This document shows, piece after piece, positions 7,365 through 17,058 of a stretch of DNA of 34,974 nucleotides. Source of the stretch: Hyphomicrobiales bacterium (GTDB lineage: Bacteria > Pseudomonadota > Alphaproteobacteria > Rhizobiales > Beijerinckiaceae). The notes under the pieces were generated by a model that was not told the origin of the DNA, ran no database searches, and saw only the letters and a program-made list of their open reading frames with translations. Made by a program: the position numbers and the translations under genes. The DNA lies in assembly GCA_028868735.1 (NCBI GenBank), contig JAGWTW010000031.1, forward strand, positions 1 to 34,974. The letters run 5' to 3'. The first letter of the stretch is position 1; each line of letters opens with the position of its first letter.

Positions 7365-8870
7365 TCAGCTCGGCGGATCGGCCCAATCGAGGGCGCGTGC
7401 GAGCGCTTTGCTCCATGACCGGAACAGGCTGTCGCGCCGCGCGGCGTCCATTGCCGGCGTCCACCGCCGATCGACGCCCCAATTGTCGGCAATGTCCGAC
7501 GTCGAGGCCCAGTAGCCAACCGCGAGCCCGGCTGCATAGGCCGCGCCCAGCGCAGTCGTCTCGATTGTTTTCGGACGAACCACCGGCGCATTCAGAATGT
7601 CGGCCTGGAATTGCATCAGCAGCTCGTTGACGACCATGCCGCCGTCGACGCGCAATTCCTTAACGGCGACTCCTGAATCCTTTACCATGGCGTCGAGCAC
7701 CTCGCGCGTCTGATACGCGGTCGCTTCGATCGCGGCGCGCGCGATATGGCCCTTGTTGGCGAAGCGCGTGAGGCCGGCGATGACGCCGCGCGCCGATTCT
7801 TTCCAATGCGGCGCATAGAGTCCGGAGAAAGCCGGCACGAAATAGACGTCGCCGTTGTCTTCGACAGTCCTCGCGAGCGCCTCGATTTCCGATGCGGAGC
7901 TTGCGAGTCCGAGATTGTCGCGTAGCCATTGCACGAGCGCGCCGGCGATGGCGATCGAGCCTTCGAGCGCATAGACGGCCGGCGCATCGCCGAGCTTGTA
8001 GCCGAGCGTCGTCAGAAGGCCGCTCGTCGAGTGAAACGGTTTCTGCCCCGTGTTCATAAGCATGAAGCAGCCCGTGCCGTAGGTGTTCTTGGCCTGTCCC
8101 GGCGACAGGCAGGCCTGACCGAACAGCGCCGCCTGCTGATCTCCGAGGATGCCGGCGAACGGAACGCCATCGAGCTGGCCGCCGCATACGCCGAAGACCT
8201 CGCTCGACGATCTGATTTGCGGGAGGCAGGCGCGCGGAATGTCAAAGAGCGCCAGGATGTCGGCGTCCCACTCGAGCGTCTCCAGATTCATCAGCTGCGT
8301 CCGCGACGCATTGGTTACGTCGGTGACGTGCAGGCCGCCATCGACGGCGCCGGTCAAATTCCACGCCAGCCATGTATCGATATTGCCGAACAATATATCG
8401 CCGCGACGAGCAGCCTCCTGTGCGCCGGGAACGGCGTCGAGCAGCCATCGCAGCTTGAGGCCCGAGAAATAGGTCGCGAGCGGGAGGCCGGTTTTGGCGC
8501 GCAGCTTGTCCTTGCCGCCGTCTGTTTCATAACGGGCCACGAGGGCGTCGGTGCGCGTGTCCATCCACACCAGCGCATTGTGCAGCGGCTTGCCGGTCCG
8601 CCTGTCCCAGATGACGGTCGTTTCGCGCTGGTTGGTGACGCCCACTGCCGCGAGGTCGGTCGCCTCGAGGCCCTTTTTGCGGAGGGCGCCGGAGATCACC
8701 TTCTGCGTATTGGCCCAAATTTCCGACGCGTCGTGCTCGACCCATCCCGGCCGAGGAAGAATTTGCCGGTGCTCCATCTGGTCGACGGCGATTATGTCGC
8801 CTTTGCGATCGAAGACGATGAAGCGCGAGGACGTCGTGCCTTGATCGATCGAGCCGACGAATTTGCTCAT
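7365..8870 (-). CDS. glpK: Glycerol kinase
   Basis: Phosphorylates glycerol to glycerol 3-phosphate with ATP in the cytoplasm. About 501 residues, the standard length. Seen: the N-terminal phosphate-binding [11 protein letters not shown] (residues 6-16), [68 protein letters not shown], and [11 protein letters not shown] near the end, all hallmarks of FGGY-family glycerol kinases. The ATG at 8870 is supported because it overlaps the glpD stop in an ATGA, a common sign of coupled translation, and a GGGGA-type site precedes it. An in-frame start at 8966 lies inside glpD and is rejected. No glpF facilitator or DeoR-type glpR is seen here. Confidence 0.95.
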   Translation of the reverse strand: MSKFVGSIDQGTTSSRFIVFDRKGDIIAVDQMEHRQILPRPGWVEHDASEIWANTQKVISGALRKKGLEATDLAAVGVTNQRETTVIWDRRTGKPLHNALVWMDTRTDALVARYETDGGKDKLRAKTGLPLATYFSGLKLRWLLDAVPGAQEAARRGDILFGNIDTWLAWNLTGAVDGGLHVTDVTNASRTQLMNLETLEWDADILALFDIPRACLPQIRSSSEVFGVCGGQLDGVPFAGILGDQQAALFGQACLSPGQAKNTYGTGCFMLMNTGQKPFHSTSGLLTTLGYKLGDAPAVYALEGSIAIAGALVQWLRDNLGLASSASEIEALARTVEDNGDVYFVPAFSGLYAPHWKESARGVIAGLTRFANKGHIARAAIEATAYQTREVLDAMVKDSGVAVKELRVDGGMVVNELLMQFQADILNAPVVRPKTIETTALGAAYAAGLAVGYWASTSDIADNWGVDRRWTPAMDAARRDSLFRSWSKALARALDWADPPS

Positions 8871-10396
8871 GCGATCCCCGCCTCGAGACGCTTCTTTGCG
8901 ATATGGGCTTCGATATCCGGTGCAGACGACGCTGCGCCGTGGAGGCCGAGTTTCGTGCGGCGCCACAGAATATCTTCAGCCGAACGCGCCCATTCGCGCG
9001 CCACGAGATAATCGACTTCCGCTTCCGTGAGTCCCGCGCCGAAATCGCGGCCGAGGTCCTCGGCGGACTTGGCTGCGCCAAGAAATTCGTAGACGCGCGC
9101 GCCGTAGGATTTGCCGAGACGTCGCGCCTGAGGCGCCGACAGAAACGGCTTTGCGGTTCGTAGCGTCGCGATGAATTTTTCGATGTCGCCGTCGGGGATG
9201 TCGCCGCCGGGAAGCGGCGCGGCCGCTGTCCAGGGGCCGCCGCGCGGTCCCAGACATGCGCCGATCTTCTCAAGCATCGCTTCCGCGAGTTTGCGATAGG
9301 TGGTGATCTTGCCGCCGAAAATGTTGAGCAACGGCGCGCCTTCAATTCGCTCGTCCTCGATCACATAGTCGCGAGTCGCCTCCTGTGCGGCGGTCGCGTG
9401 ATCGTCGTAGAGCGGCCTTACGCCGGAATAGGCCCAGACGACATCGGAAGGTGTTATCTGCGCCGTGAAATACTCGTTGGCCGCGGTGCAGAGATAGGCG
9501 GTTTCCTCGCCCGTAATCGCAACTGCGCCCGGATCTCCTCTGTAATCCCGGTCCGTCGTGCCGATCAGCGTAAAAGCGTCCTCGTAGGGTATCGCGAAGA
9601 CGATGCGGTTGTCCGCGTTCTGGAAAATGTAGCAGCGATCGTGATCGTAGAGCTTCGGTACGACGATATGGCTGCCTTGCACCAGGCGCACACGATGCGG
9701 CTCGCGATGCGCGAGCGGGCCTTCTAGCACCTTGTCGACCCAGGGCCCCGCCGCGTTGACCAGCAGCCGCGCCCCGGCCTCGCGTACCGCGCCGCTGGTT
9801 CGATCCCGAAGCACGATCCGCCAGACGCCCCCCTCCGCGCGCGCCGACGTCACTTCGCAACGTGTCTCGACGATCGCACCGCGATCGGCGGCGTCGCGGG
9901 CGTTGAGAACCACCAGACGCGCATCGTCGACCCAACAGTCCGAATATTCGAAGCCTTTCGTGAAACCCGGCTTGAGCGGCGCGCCCGCGACATTGTGCGT
10001 CAAATCCAGCGTGCGCGTCGGCGGGAGCTTTTCGCGGCCGCCGATGTGATCGTAGAGAAAAAGGCCGGCGCGCAGCATCCACGCAGGACGCTGCCCCTCC
10101 GCATAGGGCAGCACGAAGCGCAGGGGGTGGACGATATGCGGCGCATTGCGCCAGACGATTTCGCGCTCGGTCAGGGCCTCGCGCACGAGCCGGAATTCGT
10201 AATATTCGAGATAACGCAGGCCGCCGTGAATGAGTTTGGTCGCGCGCGAGGACGTGCCGCTCGCAAGATCGCTCATCTCGGCGAGACGCACGCTGTAACC
10301 GCGACCGACCGCATCGCGCGCCACGCCGCAGCCGTTGACGCCTCCGCCGACCACGAAAATGTCGACCATATCGTCCGATACGCCGCCGTCGCGCAA
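8867..10396 (-). CDS. glpD: Glycerol-3-phosphate dehydrogenase, FAD-dependent
   Basis: Membrane-associated flavoenzyme that oxidises glycerol 3-phosphate to dihydroxyacetone phosphate and passes electrons to quinone. About 509 residues. Seen: the FAD dinucleotide-binding [21 protein letters not shown] near the start, [49 protein letters not shown], and [16 protein letters not shown], all typical of GlpD. The start is uncertain: a TTG at 10396 has GGAG about eight bases upstream, while an ATG at 10369 fits the usual N-terminus but lacks a ribosome site. It is followed directly by glpK with a 4-base overlap, and so supplies the second step of glycerol use. Confidence 0.95.
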   Translation of the reverse strand: MRDGGVSDDMVDIFVVGGGVNGCGVARDAVGRGYSVRLAEMSDLASGTSSRATKLIHGGLRYLEYYEFRLVREALTEREIVWRNAPHIVHPLRFVLPYAEGQRPAWMLRAGLFLYDHIGGREKLPPTRTLDLTHNVAGAPLKPGFTKGFEYSDCWVDDARLVVLNARDAADRGAIVETRCEVTSARAEGGVWRIVLRDRTSGAVREAGARLLVNAAGPWVDKVLEGPLAHREPHRVRLVQGSHIVVPKLYDHDRCYIFQNADNRIVFAIPYEDAFTLIGTTDRDYRGDPGAVAITGEETAYLCTAANEYFTAQITPSDVVWAYSGVRPLYDDHATAAQEATRDYVIEDERIEGAPLLNIFGGKITTYRKLAEAMLEKIGACLGPRGGPWTAAAPLPGGDIPDGDIEKFIATLRTAKPFLSAPQARRLGKSYGARVYEFLGAAKSAEDLGRDFGAGLTEAEVDYLVAREWARSAEDILWRRTKLGLHGAASSAPDIEAHIAKKRLEAGIA

Positions 10397-10470
10397 AATC
10401 CCGTCTCCGCGTGAGCCGTCAAACTAGCCCGCCGGTCAGACAGCGCAAGCAGGCGACGAGCTCTGTCGGC

Positions 10471-10869
10471 TCATGCGGCTGCGTAGCGCGCCTCGGTCAA
10501 GGTGGTCGCCGCTTCGATCATGATTCGGCTGTAGGCGCGGGCGGCGCTCGGAGAGCGTTGAAGCCAGGACGAGAGCACATCGATGAGTTCGTCCAGAACA
10601 AGCCGGTCTATCGAATCGACCGCCTCGACGCCGAGGCGCGCAATCGCTGCAAGGCGCAAAAGGTCGCCGCGAGCCTCCGATGCGACGCGCTTTTCTCCCG
10701 ACAGGATCGCACGCCACAGCCGGATATGCTGACGGGCGACCGGCCGAACCTGCGCCTCGTTGTCGCCCAGACAGGCGAAATAGGCCTCCACGATCCGATC
10801 GCCGATGATCGGTTCGCTCCAGGCCAGAACGTCGCTCTTCATGTGAATTTGGTTGTCGTCGAGACGCAT
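10471..10869 (-). CDS. Helical protein, possible globin-sensor relative
   Basis: A 132-residue, mostly helical protein with a strong GGGAGGG ribosome site five bases before the ATG. The pattern of residues 21-100, with IVEAYFACL, HIRLWRAILSGE and AIARLGVEAVDSIDRLVLDEL, resembles the sensor globins of globin-coupled chemotaxis and cyclase proteins, where H-x-R-I-G-L-E carries the haem-binding histidine. Here that place is Ile76 (AIARLGVE), so haem binding is unlikely if the alignment holds. It ends 74 bases before glpD on the same strand and may share its transcript. The family call is a pattern-based guess; otherwise hypothetical. Confidence 0.6.
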   Translation of the reverse strand: MRLDDNQIHMKSDVLAWSEPIIGDRIVEAYFACLGDNEAQVRPVARQHIRLWRAILSGEKRVASEARGDLLRLAAIARLGVEAVDSIDRLVLDELIDVLSSWLQRSPSAARAYSRIMIEAATTLTEARYAAA

Positions 10870-11039
10870 CGAGCCCTCCCTTAGCCCACACGAATCAACG
10901 CAACCCCGCGCTACGTTTGGATCATCGCACGTCCATCACGTTCCGCAACGACCTCGCCCGCGCCTTTTGCGGCCTCAATTTGGCGTGAAGCGGCGCTCGA
11001 GCCCTTGGCGCCGCGCCGTCCGGCGAGGACAAAGAGGGG

Positions 11040-12851
11040 ATGAACGCCAGCTTCTCCACGCCAATTGTCTTTTCCGATCCGATCCTTCTCTTTGGCGGCC
11101 CTTACTCGAACCTGCACGCGCTCGACGCGCTGATCGCCGAGGCGGCGCGACGGCGCATCCCTCCCTCGAGAATGATTTCGACCGGCGATCTCGTCGCTTA
11201 TTGCGCGCATGCGAAGGCGGTCGTCGCCCGTGTGCGCGAGACGGGCATCAGATTCGTGCGCGGCAATTGCGAGGAGCAACTCGCTGCCGGGGCGGACGAT
11301 TGCGGATGCGGTTTTGCGCCGGGCGGGCAGTGCGAGCGACTGTCGGCCGACTGGTTCGCGCACGCGATGGCCGAACTCGACGCGGACGATCGCTCATTTC
11401 TGGGGCGAGCGCCGCCGCGAATCGACGTCATCGTCAACGGCGTGACTCTGGCCGTAATTCACGGCGCCGCGGCGCAGACGAACAGATTTGTCTTCGCCTC
11501 GACTCCGGAGCGAATCAAGGCGCTCGACCTCGACTTGCTCGGCGTCGACGGCGTCATCGCGGGACATTGCGGCCTTCCTTTTTCGCAGGGCGTCGGCGGC
11601 CGGCTCTGGCACAATCCCGGCGCGGCCGGCATGCCGGCGAACGACGGCACGCCGCGCGTCTGGTTCAGCGAGATTGCGCCGGGAGACGCGCCGGGCGTCC
11701 TGCGGATCGAGCATTGCGCGCTGGATTACGAACATGCCGGCGCGGCGGAAGCGATGGCGCGCGCCGGCCTGGCCCCTGAATATCGGCGCACCCTCGTCGA
11801 CGGGCTCTGGCCGAATTGCGACGCGCTGCCGCGCCGGGAAGTCGAAGGGCAGGGCGGCCGAATCGAGCCGAGCCGCCTGATTTTCGAGACGGGCCGCGGG
11901 GTGCGCCACGCCGCCCGTGCGCCTTCGGCAGCGCCCCCGCCGGCCGGAATCGCGCCGCCCGCGCGTGTGTCGTTGCGCGCTCTCGAAACGCTCTGGATCA
12001 ACACCGGCACGCGCTGCAATCTCGCTTGCGCGACCTGCTATATCGAATCCTCGCCGCGTAACGACCGGCTCGCCTACATGACGGCGGCCGACGCGGCCGC
12101 GCTGATGGACGAGATCGCGAGCGAAAACCTGCCGGTCGCGCTGATAGGGTTCACCGGCGGCGAGCCCTTCCTCAACCCTGAATTTCCAGCCATGCTGAAG
12201 GACGCGCTCGACCGCGGCTTCCGCACGCTTGTCCTGACGAATGCGATGAAGCCGATGCAGCGCGCCAAGCCGGACCTGGCTGCGTTGGCGTTGCGCCATG
12301 GCGATCGATTGGCGCTCCGGGTTTCGCTGGATCATTACACGAAGGAATTGCACGAGCTCGAACGCGGGCCGCGTTCTTTCGAGCCGGCGATCGAGGGTTT
12401 GCGATGGCTCGTCGACGCCGGCATTGCAGTCTCGGTCGCGGGACGGCTTTTGTCTGGCGAAAGCGAGCAGATCGCGCGCGGCGGTTATGCGCGCCTCTTC
12501 GCCGACCTCGGACTTCCGCTCGATGCGATGTCAGAGGACGACCTCGTGATGTTTCCCGAGATGGACGCATCGACTGGCCTGCGTTCCGTCACTCAGGAGG
12601 AAATGGCGGCGGTGGGCGTCGCGCCGGACGATCTCATGTGCGCGAAAGCCCGCATGGCGGTCCGTCGCAAGGGCGCCGCGCGGCCAACGATCGTCGCGTG
12701 CACTTTGCTGGCTTACGAGCCGGAGTTCGAACTCGGTGCGAGCCTCGCCGAAGCGCGCGGGGAAGTTTCGCTCGGCCACCCGTATTGCGCCGATTTCTGC
12801 GTATTCGGCGGGGCGACCTGTGAAAGGGCCGTCAAGGCGCGATCGGACTGA
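11040..12851 (+). CDS. Metallophosphoesterase-like / radical SAM fusion protein
   Basis: A 603-residue fusion. Residues about 8-230 follow the YfcE/MPE fold, with TGD (48-50), an HG at 141-142 and NPGAAGMPANDGTPRVW (192-208). Canonical metal ligands are missing: the D-x-H site is G20-P-Y22, GNH is GNC (75-77), and GHTH is GHCG (175-178). Residues about 310-600 are a radical SAM enzyme with CNLACATC (C326, C330, C333) and GGEP (373-376), plus C534, C554, C583, C587 and C594, enough for a SPASM/twitch-like auxiliary cluster. A Pro/Ala linker (about 290-308) joins them. I recall separate uncharacterised proteobacterial proteins resembling each half. The substrate is unknown. GAGG-type bases precede the ATG. 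It is divergent from the 132-residue protein gene and overlaps the convergent ModA-like gene by 20 bases. Confidence 0.88.
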   Translation: MNASFSTPIVFSDPILLFGGPYSNLHALDALIAEAARRRIPPSRMISTGDLVAYCAHAKAVVARVRETGIRFVRGNCEEQLAAGADDCGCGFAPGGQCERLSADWFAHAMAELDADDRSFLGRAPPRIDVIVNGVTLAVIHGAAAQTNRFVFASTPERIKALDLDLLGVDGVIAGHCGLPFSQGVGGRLWHNPGAAGMPANDGTPRVWFSEIAPGDAPGVLRIEHCALDYEHAGAAEAMARAGLAPEYRRTLVDGLWPNCDALPRREVEGQGGRIEPSRLIFETGRGVRHAARAPSAAPPPAGIAPPARVSLRALETLWINTGTRCNLACATCYIESSPRNDRLAYMTAADAAALMDEIASENLPVALIGFTGGEPFLNPEFPAMLKDALDRGFRTLVLTNAMKPMQRAKPDLAALALRHGDRLALRVSLDHYTKELHELERGPRSFEPAIEGLRWLVDAGIAVSVAGRLLSGESEQIARGGYARLFADLGLPLDAMSEDDLVMFPEMDASTGLRSVTQEEMAAVGVAPDDLMCAKARMAVRRKGAARPTIVACTLLAYEPEFELGASLAEARGEVSLGHPYCADFCVFGGATCERAVKARSD

Positions 12852-13608
12852 GGCCCGACGCGACGATTGCCGGCCGCGCCTCCGGCGAGCGGAGATAAGC
12901 GAGCAGCGCCGCTGCTGCCGCAGGTTCCTTGGCCGCGACGGGAATCCCCGCCGAAAAGGTCGTCACTTTCTGGACGGCGTCGGGGATCGGGCCAACGAAC
13001 ACGATGCCTTTGACCGGCAAGAGCTCTGGAACCTGTTGAAAGCCGACGTCCGCCCCGCCGCGAGCCACGACTTTGCCGACCGGTTCGGCCACGATCACCC
13101 GGCTTTTCGGCTTCAGTTCGCTCTCGAGCCCGAGTTTCGCATACATTTCCTTCTCGATGTAGACGCCGCTGGCGCTATCGGAATAGGCAATCGATTTCGC
13201 CGCCAGCAGCGCCTTCTTGAAGGCGTCGATCGTGCTGATATCCGGCTTCGGCTGCCCCTCCCGGACCGCCATGGCGATTTTGGAATCCACGAGGTCGACG
13301 CGGCTGTCGGCCCGCACGATCCCCTTGTCGACGAGTCCGCCCAGGGCGTAGCCCACCATCACGAGCAGGTCGGCGCGCTCGCCGCGTTGCAGGCGCACGG
13401 GAATGGCTGTTTCCGCCGTGCCCATCGAGGATCCAAAGACCAGCGTGACCTTGTTCCCGGTCTTCTTCTCGTAGCTTCCTGCGAGCGTCTGAAGGGCTGC
13501 GGTGAAGCCGCCGGAAGTCATGACCACGATTTCGGTCGCGTGCGCAGTCGCGCAGGCGCAGATTGTGGTCAGGTGGACCGCAGCGGCACGGAGCGTTTTT
13601 TGCGCCAT
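12832..13608 (-). CDS. ModA-like periplasmic substrate-binding protein
   Basis: A 258-residue exported binding protein (signal peptide about 1-24, ending ATAHA). Seen: [29 protein letters not shown] and [27 protein letters not shown], the N-lobe layout of molybdate-binding ModA-type proteins, then [17 protein letters not shown] and [17 protein letters not shown]. No permease or ATPase gene adjoins it, so it may not be a molybdate transporter part; orphan ModA-like proteins often bind other oxyanions or organic acids. The ATG at 13608 has GGGAG eight bases upstream and is preferred over a TTG at 13623. Its 3' end overlaps the fusion gene; its 5' end faces the tricarboxylate symporter gene. Confidence 0.8.
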   Translation of the reverse strand: MAQKTLRAAAVHLTTICACATAHATEIVVMTSGGFTAALQTLAGSYEKKTGNKVTLVFGSSMGTAETAIPVRLQRGERADLLVMVGYALGGLVDKGIVRADSRVDLVDSKIAMAVREGQPKPDISTIDAFKKALLAAKSIAYSDSASGVYIEKEMYAKLGLESELKPKSRVIVAEPVGKVVARGGADVGFQQVPELLPVKGIVFVGPIPDAVQKVTTFSAGIPVAAKEPAAAAALLAYLRSPEARPAIVASGLSPIAP

Positions 13609-13697
13609 TCTGCGTTCTCCCAAGCTCTTGTCGCGAGCCGCCGATAGTGCGACGTTCGCATCACAAGACCTTAAAATGGCTTCGCGGGGCGCGGAAG

Positions 13698-14993
13698 ATG
13701 GCTGGGGCTGGACGGGAGCAATCCAAACTCGTGACGGTATTGCGCGTCACATCGGGTAATTTCCTGGAGATGTTCGATTTTTTCCTGTTCGGTTTCTACG
13801 CAACCTACATCTCCAAGACATTTTTCCCGACTGACAGCGACTTCGCTTCGCTGATGCTCACCTTCATGACTTTCGGCGTCGGATTTTTGATGCGTCCGCT
13901 GGGCGCAATCTTCCTCGGCGCCTATGTCGACCACCACGGTCGCCGACAGGGCCTGATCGTCACACTTGGAATCATGGCGATGGGCACTGTTCTCATCGCC
14001 TTCGTGCCGGGCTACAAATCGATCGGCATGCTCGCGCCCGCGCTTGTCGTTATCGGCCGCTTGCTTCAGGGCTTCTCGGCTGGCGTGGAGCTCGGCGGCG
14101 TCTCTGTCTATCTGGCCGAAATGGCGACGCCGGGCAACAAGGGGTTCTATGTCGCCTGGCAGTCCGGCAGCCAGCAGGTCGCGATCATGGTCGCGGCGCT
14201 CATTGGCTATATGCTCAACCAGTATATGACGACTGCCCAGATCTCGGACTGGGGCTGGCGCATTCCATTCTTCTTGGGCTGCGCCATCATTCCATTCCTC
14301 TTCTACGTGCGCTCGTCGCTCGAAGAGACCAAGGAATTCGCCGCGCGCACGCATCGGCCGACAATTCCGGAAATCTACAGGTCGGTCGCCGCCAATCTTC
14401 CGATCGTCTTGCTGGGCATGATGCTCGTCGTGATGACGACGGTGTCTTTCTACGCGATCACCGTGTACACGCCGACATATGGCAAGAATATTTTGAAGCT
14501 TTCGTCGGTCGACACACTTATCATTACGTTCTGCGTCGCGCTTTCGAACCTGTTTTGGCTGCCGGTCATGGGCGCCGTCTCCGACCGCATCGGACGCAAG
14601 CCGGTGCTGTTCACATTTTCTCTGCTGACTCTCTTGACGGCATATCCGGCTCTTTCATGGCTGGTGGCCAACATATCGTTCGCGCACATGCTGATCGTAT
14701 TGCTGTGGTTGTCGTTCCTGTATGGTTCCTACAACGGCGCCATGGTGGTCGCGCTAACGGAAATCGTTCCGCGTGAAGTGCGCACCGCCGGTTTCTCGCT
14801 CGCCTATTCGCTGGCGACCGCGCTGTTCGGCGGATTTACGCCGGCTGTATCGACGTGGCTCATCGAGGTGACGAAAGACAAAGCTGCGCCCGGCTATTGG
14901 CTCGCCTTTGCGGGCCTTTGCGGCGCGCTGGCGACCTTTATGGTCTATCGCCGCGCCTCGGTGACGGCTGGAGAAGCGACGGCCCGGGCTTGA
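13698..14993 (+). CDS. tcuC: MFS citrate/tricarballylate:H+ symporter, TcuC/CitA type
   Basis: A 431-residue inner-membrane transporter of the metabolite:H+ symporter family. Seen: [18 protein letters not shown] at the start of helix 1, [12 protein letters not shown] (the MFS loop 2-3 signature), [37 protein letters not shown], and the closing [27 protein letters not shown]. These segments match Salmonella TcuC/CitA closely from memory, so citrate, tricarballylate or a related acid is the likely substrate, taken up with protons. The ATG at 13698 is chosen; an upstream in-frame start at 13563 would add an unlikely leader. It is divergent from the ModA-like gene with a 90-base gap, so the two may share regulation. 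A 7-bp hairpin follows the stop. Confidence 0.88.
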   Translation: MAGAGREQSKLVTVLRVTSGNFLEMFDFFLFGFYATYISKTFFPTDSDFASLMLTFMTFGVGFLMRPLGAIFLGAYVDHHGRRQGLIVTLGIMAMGTVLIAFVPGYKSIGMLAPALVVIGRLLQGFSAGVELGGVSVYLAEMATPGNKGFYVAWQSGSQQVAIMVAALIGYMLNQYMTTAQISDWGWRIPFFLGCAIIPFLFYVRSSLEETKEFAARTHRPTIPEIYRSVAANLPIVLLGMMLVVMTTVSFYAITVYTPTYGKNILKLSSVDTLIITFCVALSNLFWLPVMGAVSDRIGRKPVLFTFSLLTLLTAYPALSWLVANISFAHMLIVLLWLSFLYGSYNGAMVVALTEIVPREVRTAGFSLAYSLATALFGGFTPAVSTWLIEVTKDKAAPGYWLAFAGLCGALATFMVYRRASVTAGEATARA

Positions 14994-15019
14994 TCCGACG
15001 GTATCTCGATATTGAACCG

Positions 15020-15040
15020 CCCGTTCCCGCGGCGAACGGG
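15020..15040 (+). terminator. Hairpin after the tricarboxylate symporter gene
   Basis: CCCGTTC (15020-15026) and GAACGGG (15034-15040) form a perfect 7-bp stem with a 7-base loop, 26 bases after the symporter stop. No T-run follows. It may terminate or attenuate transcription into the small lipoprotein gene. Confidence 0.35.
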
Positions 15041-15062
15041 TGATCTGTCGCGGGGGAGTGAC

Positions 15063-15194
15063 GTGTTGCGTGCGTTTCTTTACATGGCCTGCGCGTTCGC
15101 GCTGGCGCTCGCGTTGTCGGGTTGCGACCGTTGCGGCGACCCCGTGAAGATAAACTTTCCCGGGATCGCCGCTTGCCACGATGCGAGCCCATAG
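15063..15194 (+). CDS. Small lipoprotein
   Basis: A 43-residue protein read from a GTG with a GGGGGAG site just upstream. Residues 2-18 form a hydrophobic signal and LSGC is a good lipobox, so the cysteine at about 20 should be lipidated. The mature part is only about 24 residues with three further cysteines (CDRCGDP...AACHD). Similar tiny CDRCG lipoproteins occur in Hyphomicrobiales as far as I recall; no function is known to me. An upstream in-frame ATG at 15012 would put residues in front of the signal and overlap the hairpin. Confidence 0.5.
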   Translation: MLRAFLYMACAFALALALSGCDRCGDPVKINFPGIAACHDASP

Positions 15195-15364
15195 TGGTAG
15201 GCCGGAACGGTGTAACGAGAGTTCGAGCGAAGGCGCTTCCTCATCTGCAAGCGACGCCGCTGCCGCTGCGCGCCGCCTGAGCGCAGTTGAAACGGCGCGT
15301 AGGACATCTTTTTCGCCCGAAGCATGATAACCCGGACCGCTGATCGATAAGAACGGAGTTGAAA

Positions 15365-16168
15365 ATGCTTGCCATGGACCCCGCCGCGCCGGGCGCGGAA
15401 ATCGCCAGGCCGCGCCCCGCCGCGACCGTGCTCCTTGTGCGCGACGGCGCCGAGGGGCTCGAGGTCTTCATGGTGGTGCGGCATCATCAGATCGATTTCG
15501 CCTCCGGCGCGCTCGTATTTCCCGGCGGCAGTCTCGACAAGGACGATCACGTCATCGCCGCCGATTCTGCGCGGTGCGGCGCCGCGATGGCGACGCTGGA
15601 CGAGGCGGCGCGCGCATTCCGGATTGGGGCCGTCCGCGAAACGTTCGAGGAAAGCGGCGTGCTGCTGGCGCGCCCCAGAGGATCTACGACCTTGGTGTCT
15701 GGCGAGCGCGTGGAAGCGATCGCGAAGAGGGCGGGCGAGCGCAAGTTCTCCGAATGGCTTGCCGAAGAAGACCTCGAGCTTGCGCTCGATCTGCTGACTC
15801 CTTTCGCGCACTGGGTGACGCCGACCGCTTTGCCGAAGCGTTTCGATACGCATTTCTTCATCGCCGCGGCGCCGGCGGATCAGCTCGCGGTGCATGATGG
15901 ATCAGAAGGCGTCGATTCCGTCTGGATCAATCCCGCGCGCGGCCTCGCCGACGCGAAGGCGGGCAAGTACACGATGGTGTTCGCCACGCGGCTCAACGTC
16001 GAAATGCTCGGCCGCGAGAACGACGTGGCTGCGGCGATCGAAGCGGCGCGCGTGCGCAAGATCGTGACCGTCATGCCCGACGCGCAGCCGCGCGCCGACG
16101 GCGGCAAGGGATTTACGCTCAGAATTCCGCTCGAAGCAGGTTACGGCGGCGACACCTACACGTCCTAG
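15365..16168 (+). CDS. Nudix hydrolase, NUDT19/NUDT7-like
   Basis: A 267-residue hydrolase of nucleoside diphosphates linked to another moiety, likely a CoA- or nucleotide-type pyrophosphatase. The Nudix motif is split: PGGSLDKDDH (53-62) is separated by about 25 residues from RETFEESG (91-98), which holds the catalytic REUxEExG core. This long insertion is typical of the NUDT19-like branch. RIGAVRETFEESGVLL and the FAHWVTPTALPKRFDTHFFIAA segment (ITP/CoA branch) also fit. GGAG six bases upstream supports the ATG at 15365. It is convergent with the universal stress protein gene, 14 bases apart. The exact substrate cannot be told. Confidence 0.85.
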   Translation: MLAMDPAAPGAEIARPRPAATVLLVRDGAEGLEVFMVVRHHQIDFASGALVFPGGSLDKDDHVIAADSARCGAAMATLDEAARAFRIGAVRETFEESGVLLARPRGSTTLVSGERVEAIAKRAGERKFSEWLAEEDLELALDLLTPFAHWVTPTALPKRFDTHFFIAAAPADQLAVHDGSEGVDSVWINPARGLADAKAGKYTMVFATRLNVEMLGRENDVAAAIEAARVRKIVTVMPDAQPRADGGKGFTLRIPLEAGYGGDTYTS

Positions 16169-16182
16169 GCGTCGCCACACGA

Positions 16183-17010
16183 TCAATGCGCAATAAACAC
16201 CGGCAGCGTCATCGACGCGAGTATCGTGCGCGTCGCGCCGCCGAGCACGAATTCGCGCAGACGCGAATGTCCGTAGCCGCCCATGATCAACATGTCGGCG
16301 TTTTCGTCGGCGGCGTATGATAGGATCAGCGCGCCGACATCGTCGCCGCGCGGCAATGTCTTCAGCTCCGCCGATATGCCGTGTCTGGCGAGATTTCGGG
16401 TGATGTCGAAGCCTGGCAGGTCCGTTGTCGCGCGTTGTCCATTGATCATCGTCACGACCTCCACCCGGCCGGCCCGCTTCAGGATCGGCATGGCGCAGGA
16501 GACCGCCCGCGCCGCGGCCGCCCCGCCGTCCCAGGCCACGATCACTCGGCCGAGCTTGGCGGGCCCCCGGTGGATGTAGGGCAGCGCCAGCAGCGGCCGG
16601 CCCGAATGGAACAGCACGCCCTCGATCAGAAGGCCGCTCGCGCTCTGGTCCGGCCCCTCCGGCTGCACGACGACCGTAAGGTCGAAATTGCGCGCGATCC
16701 GCGCGATTGCGTGCGGCGCGGCCCCGGCCGCGGGCTCGACCTTCACGAGGTCGCAGGACCCCGCCCGCGGGGCCGCCTTCTCGAACACCGCATAGCCCTG
16801 CGCGATCTCCTTCATCGCCGCGGCCTGCGCGCTCTGGACCAGCTCGTACGGAAACTCGCCCATGAAGGCCGGCGCCGGCGGCAATTGCTGGACGACGCCG
16901 ACGACCGTCGAATGCGCGCCGAAGCCTTCGGCGAGCGAATGGACGAATTCCGACAGCGGCTCCGCGTCCGCGGCGCGCTCCAGAACCACCATGATATCTT
17001 TGAAGCCCAT
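16183..17010 (-). CDS. Universal stress protein, tandem UspA domains
   Basis: A 275-residue cytoplasmic protein with two Usp halves. The first starts KDIMVVLERAAD; the second starts GRVIVAWDGGAAAARAV and ends with the ATP-binding GGYGHSRLREFVLGGATR (about 244-261), the G-x2-G-x9-G(S/T) pattern of ATP-binding Usp proteins. The first half lacks a clear copy. AGGAGG lies five bases before the ATG at 17010. An FNR/FixK-like palindrome at 17059-17072 lies about 55 bases upstream, which would suit induction under low oxygen. Role in stress survival is family knowledge; ligand and partner are unknown. Confidence 0.9.
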   Translation of the reverse strand: MGFKDIMVVLERAADAEPLSEFVHSLAEGFGAHSTVVGVVQQLPPAPAFMGEFPYELVQSAQAAAMKEIAQGYAVFEKAAPRAGSCDLVKVEPAAGAAPHAIARIARNFDLTVVVQPEGPDQSASGLLIEGVLFHSGRPLLALPYIHRGPAKLGRVIVAWDGGAAAARAVSCAMPILKRAGRVEVVTMINGQRATTDLPGFDITRNLARHGISAELKTLPRGDDVGALILSYAADENADMLIMGGYGHSRLREFVLGGATRTILASMTLPVFIAH

Positions 17011-17058
17011 GACCGCCTCCTTTTCGTCCAGTCCTAGGCGCGCCCGGCCACCCCCGCG

